Shown here piece by piece: positions 11,733-21,525 of a stretch of DNA of 64,000 nucleotides. The notes beneath the pieces were generated by a model, which ran no database searches, was not told the origin of the DNA, and worked only from the letters and a program-made list of their open reading frames with translations. How positions within the stretch are numbered: position 1 is the stretch's first letter; the number at the start of each line of letters is the position of its first letter. The translations under genes were made by a program, and so were the position numbers. This DNA is from Parapristionchus giblindavisi (lineage: Eukaryota > Nematoda > Chromadorea > Rhabditida > Diplogasteridae): positions 62,001 through 126,000 of the forward strand of contig CALSFV010000075.1 in the NCBI GenBank assembly GCA_943737045.1. Direction: 5' to 3'.

Positions 11733-12241
11733 AATATTATTCCAGCAATCATAATTAATGACTTTAAAATGTTCAATACTATTGTATTTCATCATAAATG
11801 TTTCTTGCATAATGCCTTCCATACTTAACAACGAAAAGCTTTTGATCATGTTAAATAATTACATAGCACTGCGAGGGAGGAAATAATCTCTGCTAAGTAA
11901 GTATAGGTGTTGCATTATCAAGACGAAATAAAACGATGTGGAATCATAACAACGTGAGAGGGGATGCCCACTTGGTGATAGTAACCAATCAAAACATGTG
12001 CCCGATTGTTCCTACGAGTCATGAGATAGCAAAGTTTTTACCGACTACTTTTGGCTGCTACTGTACGCCTAACATTAGATTATAATCTTCATAACGATAA
12101 CGCTTTATCATATATTCATTTATATTACTGTGAATGAATGTTGCGGCAAGTGATTAATTGAGAGACATAATGGTTGGTTGAGAGTGAGAGAAGGGAAGTA
12201 AAGTGGTTCACAGTAATTTGTCATTATTCAAAGATGGTAAA

Positions 12242-13449
12242 TTAGAATCCCCCGAATCCTTTTGCATTTCTTCCGTTACCACCTCCGAAGCCTTGACCGG
12301 TTCCCGGTCCTCCGAATCCTCCGTTGCCAGAACCGAAGCGTGAACCATTTTCCGGTCCCCCGAATCCTTTGCGACCACCTCCGAAGCCTTGACCATTTCC
12401 CGGTCCTCCGAATCCTCCGTTACCGCCTCCGAAGCCTTGACCGGTTCCCGGTCCTCCGAATCCTCCGTTACCTGAACCGAAGCGTGAACCATTTTCCGAT
12501 CCTTCGAATCCTTTGCGACCACCTCCGAAGCCGTGACCATTTCCCGGTCCTCCGAATCCTCCGTTACCGCCTCCTAAGCCTTGACCGGTTCCCGGTCCTC
12601 CGAATCCTCCGTTACCTGAACCGAAGCGTGAACCATTTTCCGGTCCTTCGAATCCTTTGTGACCACCTAAGTAGCCTTGACCATTTCCCGTTCCTCCGAA
12701 TCCTCCGTTACCAGAACCGAAGCGTGAGCCATTTTCCGGTCCCTCGGATCCTTTGCGACCACCTCCGAAGCCTTGACCATTTCCCGGTCCTCCGAATCCT
12801 CCGTTACCTGAACCGAAGCGTGAACCATTTTCCGGTCCCTCGAATCCTTTGTGACCACCTAAGAAGCCTTGACCGGTTCCAGGGCCTCCGAATCCTCCGC
12901 TACCTGAACCGAAGCGTGAACCATTTTCCGGTCCCTCGGATCCTTGGCGACCACCTCCGAAGCCTTGACCATTTCACGGTCTTCCGAATCCTCCATTACC
13001 ACCTCCGATGCCTTGACCATTTCCCGGTCCTCCCAATCCTCCGCTGCCACCTCCGAATCCTTGACCATTTCCATGTCCTCCGAGTCCTCCATTACCAGCT
13101 CCGAAGCGTGAACCATTACACGGTTCGTCGAATCCTCCGTTACCAGTTTCGAACTCTTGACCGTTTATCGGTCCTCCGCCTTTTCCCCGCAGTCCATGGT
13201 TATCGTATCCCTTTCCTCCGAAGTTTTCGGTACCGCCAAACTCTATGCCATTTCCAGTTCTATTTCTTCCGAATCCTTCTTCTGCAGAATTCTCATGATG
13301 CTGATGGACCGTAGTTTGATCTGCAAATTAGTAAATCCAAAATTAAACACGTGATATATAGTAGATTAGATACCTTGAGCGACGGCTACATACAATATGA
13401 TTGAGGCAAGACACAACGAGAGAGTGTTCATGGTTGATTTGTTGCTCAT
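12242..13449 (-). CDS. Secreted glycine-rich repeat protein (2 exons, 384 aa)
   Basis: Exon 1 is 13449-13374 and exon 2 is 13320-12242, joined by a 53-bp GT-AG intron; the stop is TAA at 12244-12242. The start MSNKST... gives a signal peptide (residues 1-25, hydrophobic core LCLASIILYVAVA). A short His/Glu stretch follows (VHQHHENSAEE). Then come about ten 32-aa units made of two 16-residue halves, of the form GFGGGNGGFGGPGTGQ and GFGGGRKGFGGPENGS, with variants. Composition is Gly/Phe/Asn with almost no Cys. The protein is probably exported to cuticle, pharyngeal lining or extracellular fluid. Glycine-rich nematode proteins include structural and antimicrobial types, and the sequence does not decide between them. 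The repeats are 96 bp at DNA level and the opposite strand is also open, a by-product of the repeats. Confidence 0.85.
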
Positions 13450-13955
13450 CAACACTGATTCTCACATTATATATCATTCTTCCTCTATACAGTATCTAGC
13501 CATGATTCATCTATTATTACTCATTTGCATAATCTCTAATCACTGGACCCTCCCACATTCACAAACTCTCGCTTTTTTTCTTTCTCTGCACGCATAATTT
13601 GCATTCGGTCTAGATGTTTGTTTTTATTTGCAAAGAAATATAGGAAGTAAATTCTAGTGGATATCGGATTAGCCCACGTACATGTAGACCAGAGACAAAA
13701 AACGCTACCACAGATGATTCATAGGTTATGCCAATGAGGGCGACAGTGTAACAACTTTATCAGCTGATTAGTGGATGACTCGTAGCTGGGTCGCCATGAG
13801 ATTTCTCCATAACGATTGAGTCTCTCAACTTGCACGAATTGATGAGCTCACGAAATTATCCCTTAATCTCTTAACTGGACATTTCTTCTTACAATAGGGG
13901 TCAAAATGAGCATAGTGCGGCAGCGTCCAACGATCATGGCACAGTGTGGAGTCTC
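13450..13955. other. Upstream region of the glycine-rich gene, nothing else recognised
   Basis: About 500 bp without a recognisable gene or repeat. It should contain the promoter of the gene at 13449, but no specific element can be identified by eye. Confidence 0.4.
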
Positions 13956-13959
13956 TCCA

Positions 13960-14151
13960 TCCGAGTCCTCACCTCCTCCTCACCAAGGGGAATTGGTAGT
14001 GACTAGATCATGGGGTAAAGTAGGTCCGGTGAAGAGATTAGGCCCTCCGGACTGAATTGGCCTTGAATAATCACTGGCCTAGCAGTGATCATCGAAGGAC
14101 TTCATGTGCCTTGGATAACGGGTTGTACCTTTGTCTTTACCTTTTACCATC
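13960..14151 (+). mobile_element. SINE family S1 copy
   Basis: Contains GGGGAATTGGTAGTGACTAG, then GATTAGGCCCTCCGGACTGA, then CACTGGCCTAGCAGTGATCA, then GGTTGTACCTTTG and a short CTTTAC tail. The better copy at 37405-37622 has an RNA polymerase III B box. Other copies are at 43640-43810 (-), 54713-54790 and 63624-63720. Confidence 0.65.
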
Positions 14152-14196
14152 CTCCCGCATCTCCCGCGTCTCATACAACGTCTTTGAAATTTCACG

Positions 14197-14310
14197 TTAG
14201 CGTAGAGCGCACAATGAGGGTGAAAGAGCGATTACTGATGCGCCCATGGGGATTCGAACCTGCGCCCAATCTGGGTGGACAGCCACTCGAGTTACAATTA
14301 GGCTATTAGC
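14197..14310 (-). mobile_element. tRNA-like repeat related to element D
   Basis: On the - strand it reads TAGCCTAATTGTAACTCGAG, a possible A-box region, then GCAGGTTCGAATCCCCATGG, a strong B box. Beyond the B box it matches the left 90 bp of element D (10797-10983). It is probably a tRNA-derived SINE rather than a working tRNA gene, because no acceptor stem is apparent. Confidence 0.5.
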
Positions 14311-14339
14311 CTAAGGCCCACATCTTGTTCCTTTTCTGC

Positions 14340-14535
14340 AGCGCTATAAAAGGGGGATATAAAAGGAGAGACGAATGCCAGACGGGTTTGAGCGAGAGGT
14401 AGTGGAGATAGGATGGAGAGGAATTGAAGATTTTAACTACGTTTGTTTAAAATTCTGACGGTTTCAATTTCGTTTACTTTCGAATAAAAGTTTGTAAATG
14501 TGTTGTTGAATCACAAAAGGTCGACATTCTTTATT
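14340..14535 (+). other. LTR-like or promoter-like block
   Basis: TATAAAAGGGGGATATAAAAGG (positions 14345-14366) gives two TATA-box matches. About 130 bp downstream GAATAAAAG resembles a polyadenylation signal, an arrangement seen in LTRs and in small transcription units. No coding sequence and no second copy were found in the window. Confidence 0.3.
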
Positions 14536-14750
14536 CGCTCAGAGATAAGAGCGTTTATCGATAGCCAGAGTCTGATGAAGAGATCGATTATGCTGTGGGC
14601 GGGGTTAAAGACCGTGTCCTCCTCTACTTCTTCCTACGAAAACCGGTTGCGATGAACAGCAGCCTCTTCACCTCATCCACCTCATGGCTGGCGCCAGGTG
14701 CCTTGATCTGAAGTTGATCTTTGATCTTTGAGCTTTGATCTCTTCCATAC

Positions 14751-14852
14751 CCTTAGATAATCAAGAATCGACAGGTGTATGGCCAGATATTGGTCGACAT
14801 TCTGAATGGCACCGTCGCGTTGTTTGCGAATCTTCGCAAGTATCTCGGGAAT
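14751..14852 (-). pseudogene. Orphan exon resembling a tyrosine phosphatase C-terminus
   Basis: On - the 34-codon segment reads IPEILAKIRKQRDGAI followed by QNVDQYLAIHLSILDYL, bounded by a weak acceptor (TTTGAG) and a GTATGG donor. The pattern R-x-Q-R-x-G-A-I-Q-x-x-x-Q-Y-x-x-I-H-x-x-x-L-x-Y is the typical last helix of protein tyrosine phosphatase domains, including the Q-x-x-x-Q-Y motif. The signature loop and the rest of the domain are not found nearby. The sequence lies 120 bp outside the left arm of the big inverted repeat, so it may be debris of the same rearrangements. Flanking intron sequence is rich in ATCAAAG heptamers. Confidence 0.45.
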
Positions 14853-15708
14853 CTCAAAGATCAAAGATTAAAGTTCAAAGTTCAAAGATCAAAGATCAAA
14901 GATATTAAAAAAACAGTTAAATATCTATAGTTCATACCGTAACCTTTCTCTTGAGCGTTACTAGCTGATAACTGAAATACAATTTTTTTTACCAAACCGG
15001 TCTGAAGTTTGCCGTGCTCATTTTACACTTCGCAATGATTTGCCTTTTCATTAGAAAGATGACAACATGGACAAGGCAGGCATTGTAGCAACTCTCGAAC
15101 CAAATAAACAAGCATTTTTATTCGGTAAATACAAATAAAAGAATAAACATACTATATATTTAGATGATCGGTCACAATGTAAAAGAATGATGTGAATATT
15201 GATTGAAAAGTCAAAACGACAAACAGAGATTATATTTCAAAAGAATTCAAGGTTATTCATGCTGTTATCAAAGAGGTGAGGAAGGTTATAAATGAAAGAT
15301 TAGAATATTAATTTCGAGTGGAACAATTTTTTAATCATATTGATTTTCTCGATATTTTCGAATCAAATATGTTGAGTACTACACTGACGGAAAATTCTTT
15401 TAGTGATGGGTTGTCTAACTGGACTACCATAGGTAGAGATAAGTTTATTCCACAGTCTCTCAAAAAGACCTTTGTATATAATACTTTTTCTATAAAGACT
15501 TGGGTAAAATAACTAAATACCTCTTCTGCTTTTTTGTCGATCAGGCATTATTGTAACCTTATACTATACTATTATATATACTATACTTGCAAAGCTCTAG
15601 TAATCACAAATGCTTTTGTCGCATAAAATCTCTGACGCAGTCGTTATTACAGTATAGCACTGATCAGCATAATAATTATTTTACTTCAACGAACAATGTT
15701 TGTCTTGC

Positions 15709-15990
15709 TATTGTGCGTATAAAATGTACTTGCATAAGAAGATGACAAATGGTGCTAACGAACGGAAGTCACAATCGAGAGGCGATCGAGATGTAGCCTT
15801 CTACATCTCGCCCCGCCTCTCGATTGTCTCTCCGCTGCCTCTCTCTAACCCGGCTGACCTTCGCTGCGCGCTATGTTATATATAAAAGAGATCGGCATAG
15901 TTTCTGAACCATGCAAAACAAGAAAGTCTCTTGTGGGAGTGGTTGGCTACTCTCGTACCAAATAAACAAGTGTATTTTATACGGTCAATA
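15709..15990 (+). mobile_element. Solo LTR, subfamily 1, with empty site in the other arm
   Basis: Starts TATTGTGCGTATAAAATGTA and ends GTATTTTATACGGTCAATA (inverted ends). It contains an internal hairpin (GAGATGTAGCC / TTCTACATCTC), a TATA box TATATATAAAAGAG near 15877-15890, and AAATAAACAAG near the end. This is an LTR-like promoter and polyadenylation layout. The right arm of the inverted repeat lacks it (the CAAAATGTAAC region near 23770). No reverse transcriptase of LTR type was found in the window, so these are solo or non-autonomous elements. Confidence 0.7.
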
Positions 15991-16103
15991 AATGTAACGT
16001 TATCTATTTGTGGGTGTTGTTTTTATATTATAGACGAGGGGTATGTGGTAGGTGTTTCCAAGGTATCCATACCCGCGCTGTTAAATGGACGGAGACTGCA
16101 TCG

Positions 16104-16104
<1 letters not shown>

Positions 16105-16177
<73 letters not shown>
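16105..16177. repeat. (AT)n microsatellite in left arm
   Basis: Pure AT repeat. Its counterpart in the right arm (about 23611-23707) is longer, so the two arms have changed length independently. Confidence 0.95.
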
Positions 16178-16179
<2 letters not shown>

Positions 16180-16245
16180 AGAAAGAGGCGGAGATTGAAA
16201 TCGGTATATAGTTGACCATGTAGATGGTTTGCTATATCTACAAAT

Positions 16246-16335
16246 AGGAGCCCATGGTCTAGTGGATAACAGGTTTTAGTTTAGGTCCGGGGGCATCCAA
16301 GGATTCGAACACCAGAGGGGATCAAGGGTTTTCTT
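16246..16335 (+). mobile_element. tRNA-like SINE (family S2) in left arm
   Basis: AGCCCATGGTCTAGTGGATA resembles a tRNA 5' half with an A box (TGGTCTAGTGG), and GGATTCGAACACC about 50 bp later is a B-box match. The same unit is at 23470-23560 (inverted arm) and in each 2.29-kb tandem unit (about 27170-27245, 29460-29535, 31745-31820). Flanking sequence shared between these places suggests a SINE longer than the tRNA-like part. Confidence 0.6.
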
Positions 16336-16632
16336 CTTCGTCAAGCTATGTCCCGTTCGCTACAACGAGTGTGCATAGCTAACAAGTAGAATAGTTATTC
16401 GCCACAAATAATGAAGTTGCACGTTTACTCATTCATATTTATAACTATTACAACAAGACAATAATTGTAAAATGATGAAAACAAAAAATAACAGGAAAAT
16501 CAACTACTCTAACATAATCTAAAAACGACGATAACGGAAAATTGATGTTTAATGATTTCTGAAAGATTAGATTTAGAATCGATGCATCGCGTTACAATGA
16601 TTGTAACGGACTAGACACAAATTAACTAAAGA

Positions 16633-17632
16633 TCAAAATTCAAAGAACAATCTATTCATTCTTCTTTTCTTCATCCGAAACATATTATCGTGGAGGTTGA
16701 ACAGTTTCGCTACCGCTTTCATATCCCTACCAGCCTTTCCATCATCTATCAATCTTCTGAAAAAAGATAAATAATTAATTAATTTAATAAATAATTGAAT
16801 AAATAATTTCAAAATTGTAATTTCATCAAGTGATTGAAAATATTAAAGTATGATGCTCTGTTCAAAAGTTGCGAAAAGATAAGAGAACTCTCCTCGTTTA
16901 GTAGACTTTATCGCCTTTTTTCGTTACGTTTCTTTTATCGACTTTTTTCATAAACAATTCAATTCACGATAATCACTATTGGTGCATCTACCGTACCTCG
17001 CCACATCGACACCTCCACCTATCAGATTCACCAACAACACTCCGACCATCTTATCGTCTTTCATGTAAAACACCTCACCCTTGTCGTACTTGTTACCCGT
17101 TTCCTGGAAGAAGAAAATCAGTAGATGATACTCTCATCTTGTGTGCCTACCGTATCCGCTGCGTACACTTAACAAGTCTCATATTCTGCGTTCACATCGC
17201 CTGCAGCATTCAGAAGCAGATATGGTGCAATCTTGGTGAAGAAGGATGGTTGGAACCTGAGATCAAAGATCAATATAAAGTTCAAAGATCACTCACCAGA
17301 ACGCTTTAGCGCCTCCGGTCATGTTCTCTCCGACCAATCTGCCTGAGGTCTGGGCGCCCTCCCAATGATCGGTACGATGACGGCCTGATATCGTAATAGG
17401 ATCATTATCGATTCATTTACAACAATATCCTTCTCGCACCTGAACAATTCTCCCTACCAGATACCGTAACCCTCCACAATCTACCGTAATACCGTAATCC
17501 ATACCGTAACTTACTAAACTTGGCATCATAATAGGAGCAGGCGTCACGAAGAAGACGTCGAAGACGTTGCCTCGTACGCGCATCTCCGCGTCCGCAACAA
17601 TACCTCCATTTACAGGGTCGATCCGTTAGCAT
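16633..17632 (-). pseudogene. AIF-like oxidoreductase C-terminal exons, left-arm copy
   Basis: The - strand carries the same last exons as the right-arm copy (22083-23171), ending in TGA at 16635-16633. Readable pieces are GRLVGENMTGGAKAFW, DKGEVFYMKDDKMVGVLLVN and DDGKAGRDMKAVAKLFNLHD. They match the C-terminal domain of apoptosis-inducing factor (AIFM1; wah-1 in C. elegans), a mitochondrial FAD/NADH oxidoreductase with roles in respiratory-complex assembly and cell death. The exon coding RDACSYYDAKFS is out of frame with its own first half (NGGIVADAEMRVRGNVF), a defect shared by all three copies of that exon. The N-terminal FAD-binding part is absent. The gene is split from further upstream pieces (21518-21930) by the LINE. 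Confidence 0.75.
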
Positions 17633-17663
17633 AATGAATACAGTATGCTCTTATCTACCGTAT
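17358..17663. repeat. 306-bp direct duplication flanking the LINE, left copy
   Basis: Matches 21518-21823 in the same orientation and apparently without mismatch, from CCTCCCAATGATCGG to CTTATCTACCGTAT. It contains one AIF-like exon and the start of another. It lies exactly at both ends of the LINE, so it behaves like a very long target-site duplication. Confidence 0.85.
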
Positions 17664-17902
17664 TAATTTAATTTAATTTATCATACATCAATAAGATGCG
17701 ACAACATTTGAAATAACAGATGAAAAGAGCTTGTGGGATAGATAGAAATTGTCGGGGAGGGGAAGTGCAGCTCAGAAAAGACTCTGTATCAAAGATCAAA
17801 CGGCGATCAATGACAGGTTAGGTTGGCAAGGCCTAGCGGTGGAGAGGTCCGCAATGATTCAATATATATCGGATTGAATCGAGAGAGTCTAGAATGAGGG
17901 CA

Positions 17903-20857
17903 CTAAAGAGGGGTAATTGTGATTCCTAATTTCTCAATAAGATCTTGGGAGGAAAGCAATTTAGCTTTGATAACGGAAGTGGTACATGCTATGGTGGATG
18001 AATCAATAATACAATATAATTTAATCAGAAAACGAGCAACTCTAACAGAGAAAGATGATCTAAGATTTTCTCGTCTAGCGAGAGGAATATGGAAAGCAAA
18101 GCAAGATACACGACCAAATGTGGGTTTAAATACAAAGAAATGACTAGCTGGCAAATCTATTTGACAACGAAGGATCTTAAGAGCATAAATAATATCGATT
18201 ACTGTTCTTCTATGGTACAGAGTTGGGAGAGAATACAACGACAATCTAGCGGGGTATGAGGGAGGGAAACGAGGGAAACCAACAATACGATTACAGCGGT
18301 AAAATAGAAGACGAGTAAAAAGATGTGATACATTTTCTAATTTACGCACAAGACCTTTGGATGATGGGGACCAGACTGGGGAAGCATATTCAACTATGGG
18401 AAGAATATAACATTTAAAAGCATGAATATACACATCGGGTTTGGTACAAGAGATCGAGCGGAATAGCAAATATACTAATGAAGTAGCTTTCTTAGATATA
18501 ATAGAAATGTGTGATGAGAAATTGAGGAGAGGATCAAGAAAGACTCCAAGGTCACGAATAGACTGAGAAGAAGGTAGAAGATGAGAATGAATGGAATATG
18601 GAAGAGATGGGTTATTTTTGCCTATATATAGTACAGTGCATTTTTTTTGAGCAACTGTTAACTGCCATTTTTTGCAGTAATCTAATACAGATGAAATCCC
18701 TTGCGAAAGTTGGAGATGAGAAGTCATAGGTTGTATATGACTATAAGTGGAAAAAAGTTTGATGTCATCAGCAAAAAGACGAATGCCCACTAAAGGGAGA
18801 GTGTCTATAACCCTGGGTAGTTCCGAAAGATAGATTAAAAATAGTAATGGCCCTAAAACAGTACCTTGAGGAACTCCTGATGTAACCTCCCTCTCGGAGG
18901 AGAGGGAGTTATCGACACGTACTCTAAAACTTCTATTAGCTAAAAATGAATTAAACCATGTCAAAAGATTACGTCTGATTCCGATAGATTCCAACTTGAA
19001 TAGGAGTTTTGAGTGAGAAACGGAATCAAAAGCCTTAGCAAGATCAATATAAATAACATCAGTACAGAGATCACGATCAATAGAGTCACGCCACGATTGA
19101 GTGCAATGTAAAAGTTGAGATACGGTAGATCGTCCAGACATAAAACCATATTGTTCCGTGGGGATGATAGAATGGATATTACACCATTTCAAGATACGTG
19201 GTTTAAGGAAACGTTCCAAAACCTTACATGCAATTGGAGTGAGCGAAATGGGTCGAAATTGGGAGACATTAGAAGGCGACGGTACCTTGGGTATTGGAAC
19301 AATTGTGGCGATTTTCCACACTGATGGAACCTGTCCTAAGGCGATAGAGAAATTGAATATAACGGAAAGAGGATAGGCCAGAGACGTGGAACAATTCTTA
19401 TAGATGATAGAAGGAATGTAATCGGAGGGCAAAGAACAGGAAGAGCTGACACGTTTAAGGAGATAACAAACATCCATGGGCATAATAGTAGGAATAGATA
19501 ATGACTGAGATATTGATGAAGATAGAGGAGGGAGGGTCTTGTCATCAGTGGTATACATTGTCTGAAAGTAGTCAGCCAATGCATTGACCTTAGACTCAAC
19601 AGATAAAAGAGGATTTCCAGAAGAATCGCGTATACATCCTATTATGGTCTTTCCTTTCAGACGAGAACTAAGGTAGTTATAAAATCCTTTACCATGTAGT
19701 TTAGAAAGTATTTTGTTTTCACGATTTCTAACAAACTTCCTTATCTCTCGCTGAAGGCGAGCACAAACAGTCTGATACAATGGGCGAACAGGATGAAGAT
19801 GGATCTTATTGAATAAAGCACGTTTATGTGAGATCAAAGATCGAATGTGTGAAGGGTATTGATCGAAGGGAAGAGGTGCCTTGCAAATAGGAACATACTT
19901 GGGTAGAAGAGACAAAACATGAGAGGTAAATTTAGCATACAAGTCATCAATAGATGTAAAATCGTTAAGTAATGAATCCCAATCGGAAAAGAAAAATGCA
20001 TTGTCTAGGAAATCAAAGTTTGTTTTACGATAGTTAAAAGTTGGAACATTGATTGAGGGGTGGAAGGGAAATGAGATAGAGAAAAGAACACTTGAGTGGT
20101 CAGAGGATCCAAATGGAGGAGATAAACAACATTTAGTTATGATTTCATCTGAAGATAAAATGAGGTCTAAATAGTTCTGAGCAAGAGAAGGGAACGGAAC
20201 ATATTGTGAAAGGTTAAGGGCTTCGCATAAATCAATAAGAGATGATGCTTGACCATTGCCAGAAGGAGACGAAATAGACCAATCAATGTGGAAGTTGAAA
20301 TCGCCTAACAATACAATTGGATTATCGATCGATAGAAGGGAAGAGAGGCTATCAAACAGATCTGAATTAGACTGAGAAGTGGTATTTGGAGGACGGTAGA
20401 CTAATACTATACGAATTGTTGTGAGAGAGAGAGGAGAAACAATATCAATTGCAATTATATCTGAAGATGATGAGGAAATAGTGGGAATAAGAGTTGCATA
20501 GAGATGGTCTCGTATGATAATACATACTCCACCACCCCTTCGCGCTCTATCACTACGAAAGACTCGATAAGGGTAATCCAAAATCAGTTCAGGGTCACCA
20601 ATTCGCGTAGAGAGCCAGGACTCAGTTACAAATACGATATCAGGCTTAGATACAGATAATAGACAATGTAGATCAGGGAGTTTATTGACTAAGGAGCGGG
20701 AATTGAATAGAATACACGATAGAGAGGTGGAATCAGCAGAGGGAGAGGGAGAGGGAGAGGGAGAGGGAGAGGGAGAGGGAGAGGGAGAGGGAGAGGGAGA
20801 GGGAGAGGGAGAATGGATAACAGATGATGATAAACGAAATGGATTAACATAAGGCAA
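17903..20857 (-). CDS. LINE ORF2: endonuclease and reverse transcriptase (984 aa)
   Basis: The frame encodes an apurinic-type endonuclease (about residues 45-270) followed by a reverse transcriptase (about 440-760). Endonuclease signs are FNSRSLVNK, DIVFVTESWLS, the GGGVCIIIRD strand, LLGDFNFH and SSDHSSV. Reverse transcriptase signs are FRPISLTPIACKVLERFL, YGFMSGRST, DLAKAFDSVSHS, GVPQGTVLGPLLFLIYLSEL and the catalytic FADDIKLF. A C-terminal region follows. The protein would nick target DNA and prime reverse transcription from the nick. The frame is also open upstream of 20857 and overlaps the end of ORF1, so the true start is unknown; the first codon of the given range is TTG. Near the N-terminus an in-frame GGGAGA hexamer array encodes SPSPSP repeats (residues about 17-41). 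Confidence 0.88.
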   Translation of the reverse strand: MPYVNPFRLSSSVIHSPSPSPSPSPSPSPSPSPSPSPSPSADSTSLSCILFNSRSLVNKLPDLHCLLSVSKPDIVFVTESWLSTRIGDPELILDYPYRVFRSDRARRGGGVCIIIRDHLYATLIPTISSSSSDIIAIDIVSPLSLTTIRIVLVYRPPNTTSQSNSDLFDSLSSLLSIDNPIVLLGDFNFHIDWSISSPSGNGQASSLIDLCEALNLSQYVPFPSLAQNYLDLILSSDEIITKCCLSPPFGSSDHSSVLFSISFPFHPSINVPTFNYRKTNFDFLDNAFFFSDWDSLLNDFTSIDDLYAKFTSHVLSLLPKYVPICKAPLPFDQYPSHIRSLISHKRALFNKIHLHPVRPLYQTVCARLQREIRKFVRNRENKILSKLHGKGFYNYLSSRLKGKTIIGCIRDSSGNPLLSVESKVNALADYFQTMYTTDDKTLPPLSSSISQSLSIPTIMPMDVCYLLKRVSSSCSLPSDYIPSIIYKNCSTSLAYPLSVIFNFSIALGQVPSVWKIATIVPIPKVPSPSNVSQFRPISLTPIACKVLERFLKPRILKWCNIHSIIPTEQYGFMSGRSTVSQLLHCTQSWRDSIDRDLCTDVIYIDLAKAFDSVSHSKLLFKLESIGIRRNLLTWFNSFLANRSFRVRVDNSLSSEREVTSGVPQGTVLGPLLFLIYLSELPRVIDTLPLVGIRLFADDIKLFSTYSHIQPMTSHLQLSQGISSVLDYCKKWQLTVAQKKCTVLYIGKNNPSLPYSIHSHLLPSSQSIRDLGVFLDPLLNFSSHISIISKKATSLVYLLFRSISCTKPDVYIHAFKCYILPIVEYASPVWSPSSKGLVRKLENVSHLFTRLLFYRCNRIVGFPRFPPSYPARLSLYSLPTLYHRRTVIDIIYALKILRCQIDLPASHFFVFKPTFGRVSCFAFHIPLARRENLRSSFSVRVARFLIKLYCIIDSSTIACTTSVIKAKLLSSQDLIEKLGITITPL
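20739..20813. repeat. GGGAGA hexamer array inside LINE ORF2
   Basis: About 12 copies of GGGAGA, encoding a Ser-Pro run in ORF2. The same hexamer forms arrays of 0.3-0.95 kb elsewhere in the window (32760-33560, 45096-45360). Confidence 0.9.
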
Positions 20858-20883
20858 GGAATGATGGGGGAAACCTAGACTAC

Positions 20884-21525
20884 CTAGTTTGATTGAATAG
20901 GAGATGAAGGAGATGATGAGGAAAGAGAGGGCGGAAGATTGATCCTCTTACCAGATTTTATATCCTCTCTATGCCAGATCTCATCCTTGTAGACGACAAA
21001 AGGCGAGGAGGGATCACTCTTCCTGAACTCTCGTACAACTTGCCTTAGTTCAGCCTGTTTGGCTCTATCCTCTGCGCTCAGACTACGACGAATGAACACC
21101 TTTTGGAATCGGTTGTGTGTTCGAAGAACACGTCCATTCTTCAGTGCCGTGAGCAAGAAGGATCTAGCCGGAAAGACCACCTTGATTAGTCTGGGTCTTC
21201 CAGTTGGTCGACCCATTCTGTATACTGATACGGGCGTGGCCTCAACAGAGAGTGCATCAAGAAGGGAGGAAATCTCCGATCGATCACTCTCGACCTTCTC
21301 AGATGGGGAGAGGTCGTTGGATGGCTCGTCCATACCGTATACAACTAAAGAACGTGAGCGAAGGTGGTCCTCCATAGACTGACTAGGTACAACAGAATGA
21401 GATACAGATGAAGGAGGATTAGATGGAATAGATGATGAGGATGGAGGAGGGAACTGAGACTCATACAATTGACGAGCCTCTTGAAGTTCCTCTACAAAGG
21501 AGGCAAGAATAGAGGGACCTCCCAA
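20884..21525 (-). CDS. LINE ORF1 protein, 5' truncated (about 213 aa)
   Basis: The open frame ends with TAG at 20886-20884 and has no ATG at its left edge; the first bases belong to the flanking AIF-like exon. It has a Ser/Pro-rich start, then LVVYGMDE followed by an acidic stretch, VSVYRMGRP, RLIKVVFPARSFLLTALKN and VFIRRSLSAEDRAKQAELRQ. The pattern resembles the RRM-like part of CR1-type ORF1 proteins, which bind element RNA. The missing N-terminus implies 5' truncation during insertion. Confidence 0.65.
   Translation of the reverse strand: MGGPSILASFVEELQEARQLYESQFPPPSSSSIPSNPPSSVSHSVVPSQSMEDHLRSRSLVVYGMDEPSNDLSPSEKVESDRSEISSLLDALSVEATPVSVYRMGRPTGRPRLIKVVFPARSFLLTALKNGRVLRTHNRFQKVFIRRSLSAEDRAKQAELRQVVREFRKSDPSSPFVVYKDEIWHREDIKSGKRINLPPSLSSSSPSSPIQSN

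Larger units (their letters stand above)
14971..17663 (+). repeat. Left arm of a 9.8-kb inverted repeat
   Basis: The reverse complement of this arm matches 22139-24796 nearly base for base over most of its length. Examples are ACCAAACCGGTC at 14989-15000 against GACCGGTTTGG near 24762, and the AIF-like exons. Differences are discrete: the left arm has a solo LTR at 15709-15990 and about 45 bp near 16035-16080 that the right arm lacks. The right arm has a MITE at 24518-24741 and about 60 bp near 24305-24360 that the left arm lacks. Confidence 0.9.
17664..21517 (-). mobile_element. Non-LTR retrotransposon (CR1-like), 5' truncated in ORF1
   Basis: An element of about 3.85 kb on the - strand with two overlapping reading frames. 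It has a 3' untranslated region of about 240 bp and a short TAAATTAAATTAAATTAA tail at 17664-17681. The 5' edge cuts into ORF1 and joins AIF-like exon sequence directly. ORF2 is open throughout, so this copy is young or only recently dead. It is flanked by 306-bp direct repeats. The CR1-like label rests on ORF2 motifs and the ORF1/ORF2 layout and has not been tested against a database. Confidence 0.85.

Noticed and set aside
12262..13314. 350-codon + strand frame opposite the glycine-rich gene
   Set aside because: Antisense of a 96-bp repeat. It lacks a signal peptide, introns and family resemblance, while the - frame has all gene features.
17417..17632. Identical 71-codon frame found three times (also 21577-21792 and 22172-22387)
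   Set aside because: Triplication comes from the inverted repeat and the LINE-flanking duplication. The frame crosses AIF-like exon and intron sequence and includes a GTAAG donor. Part of it (DACSYYDAKFS) is a genuine AIF remnant, but the whole frame is not a protein.
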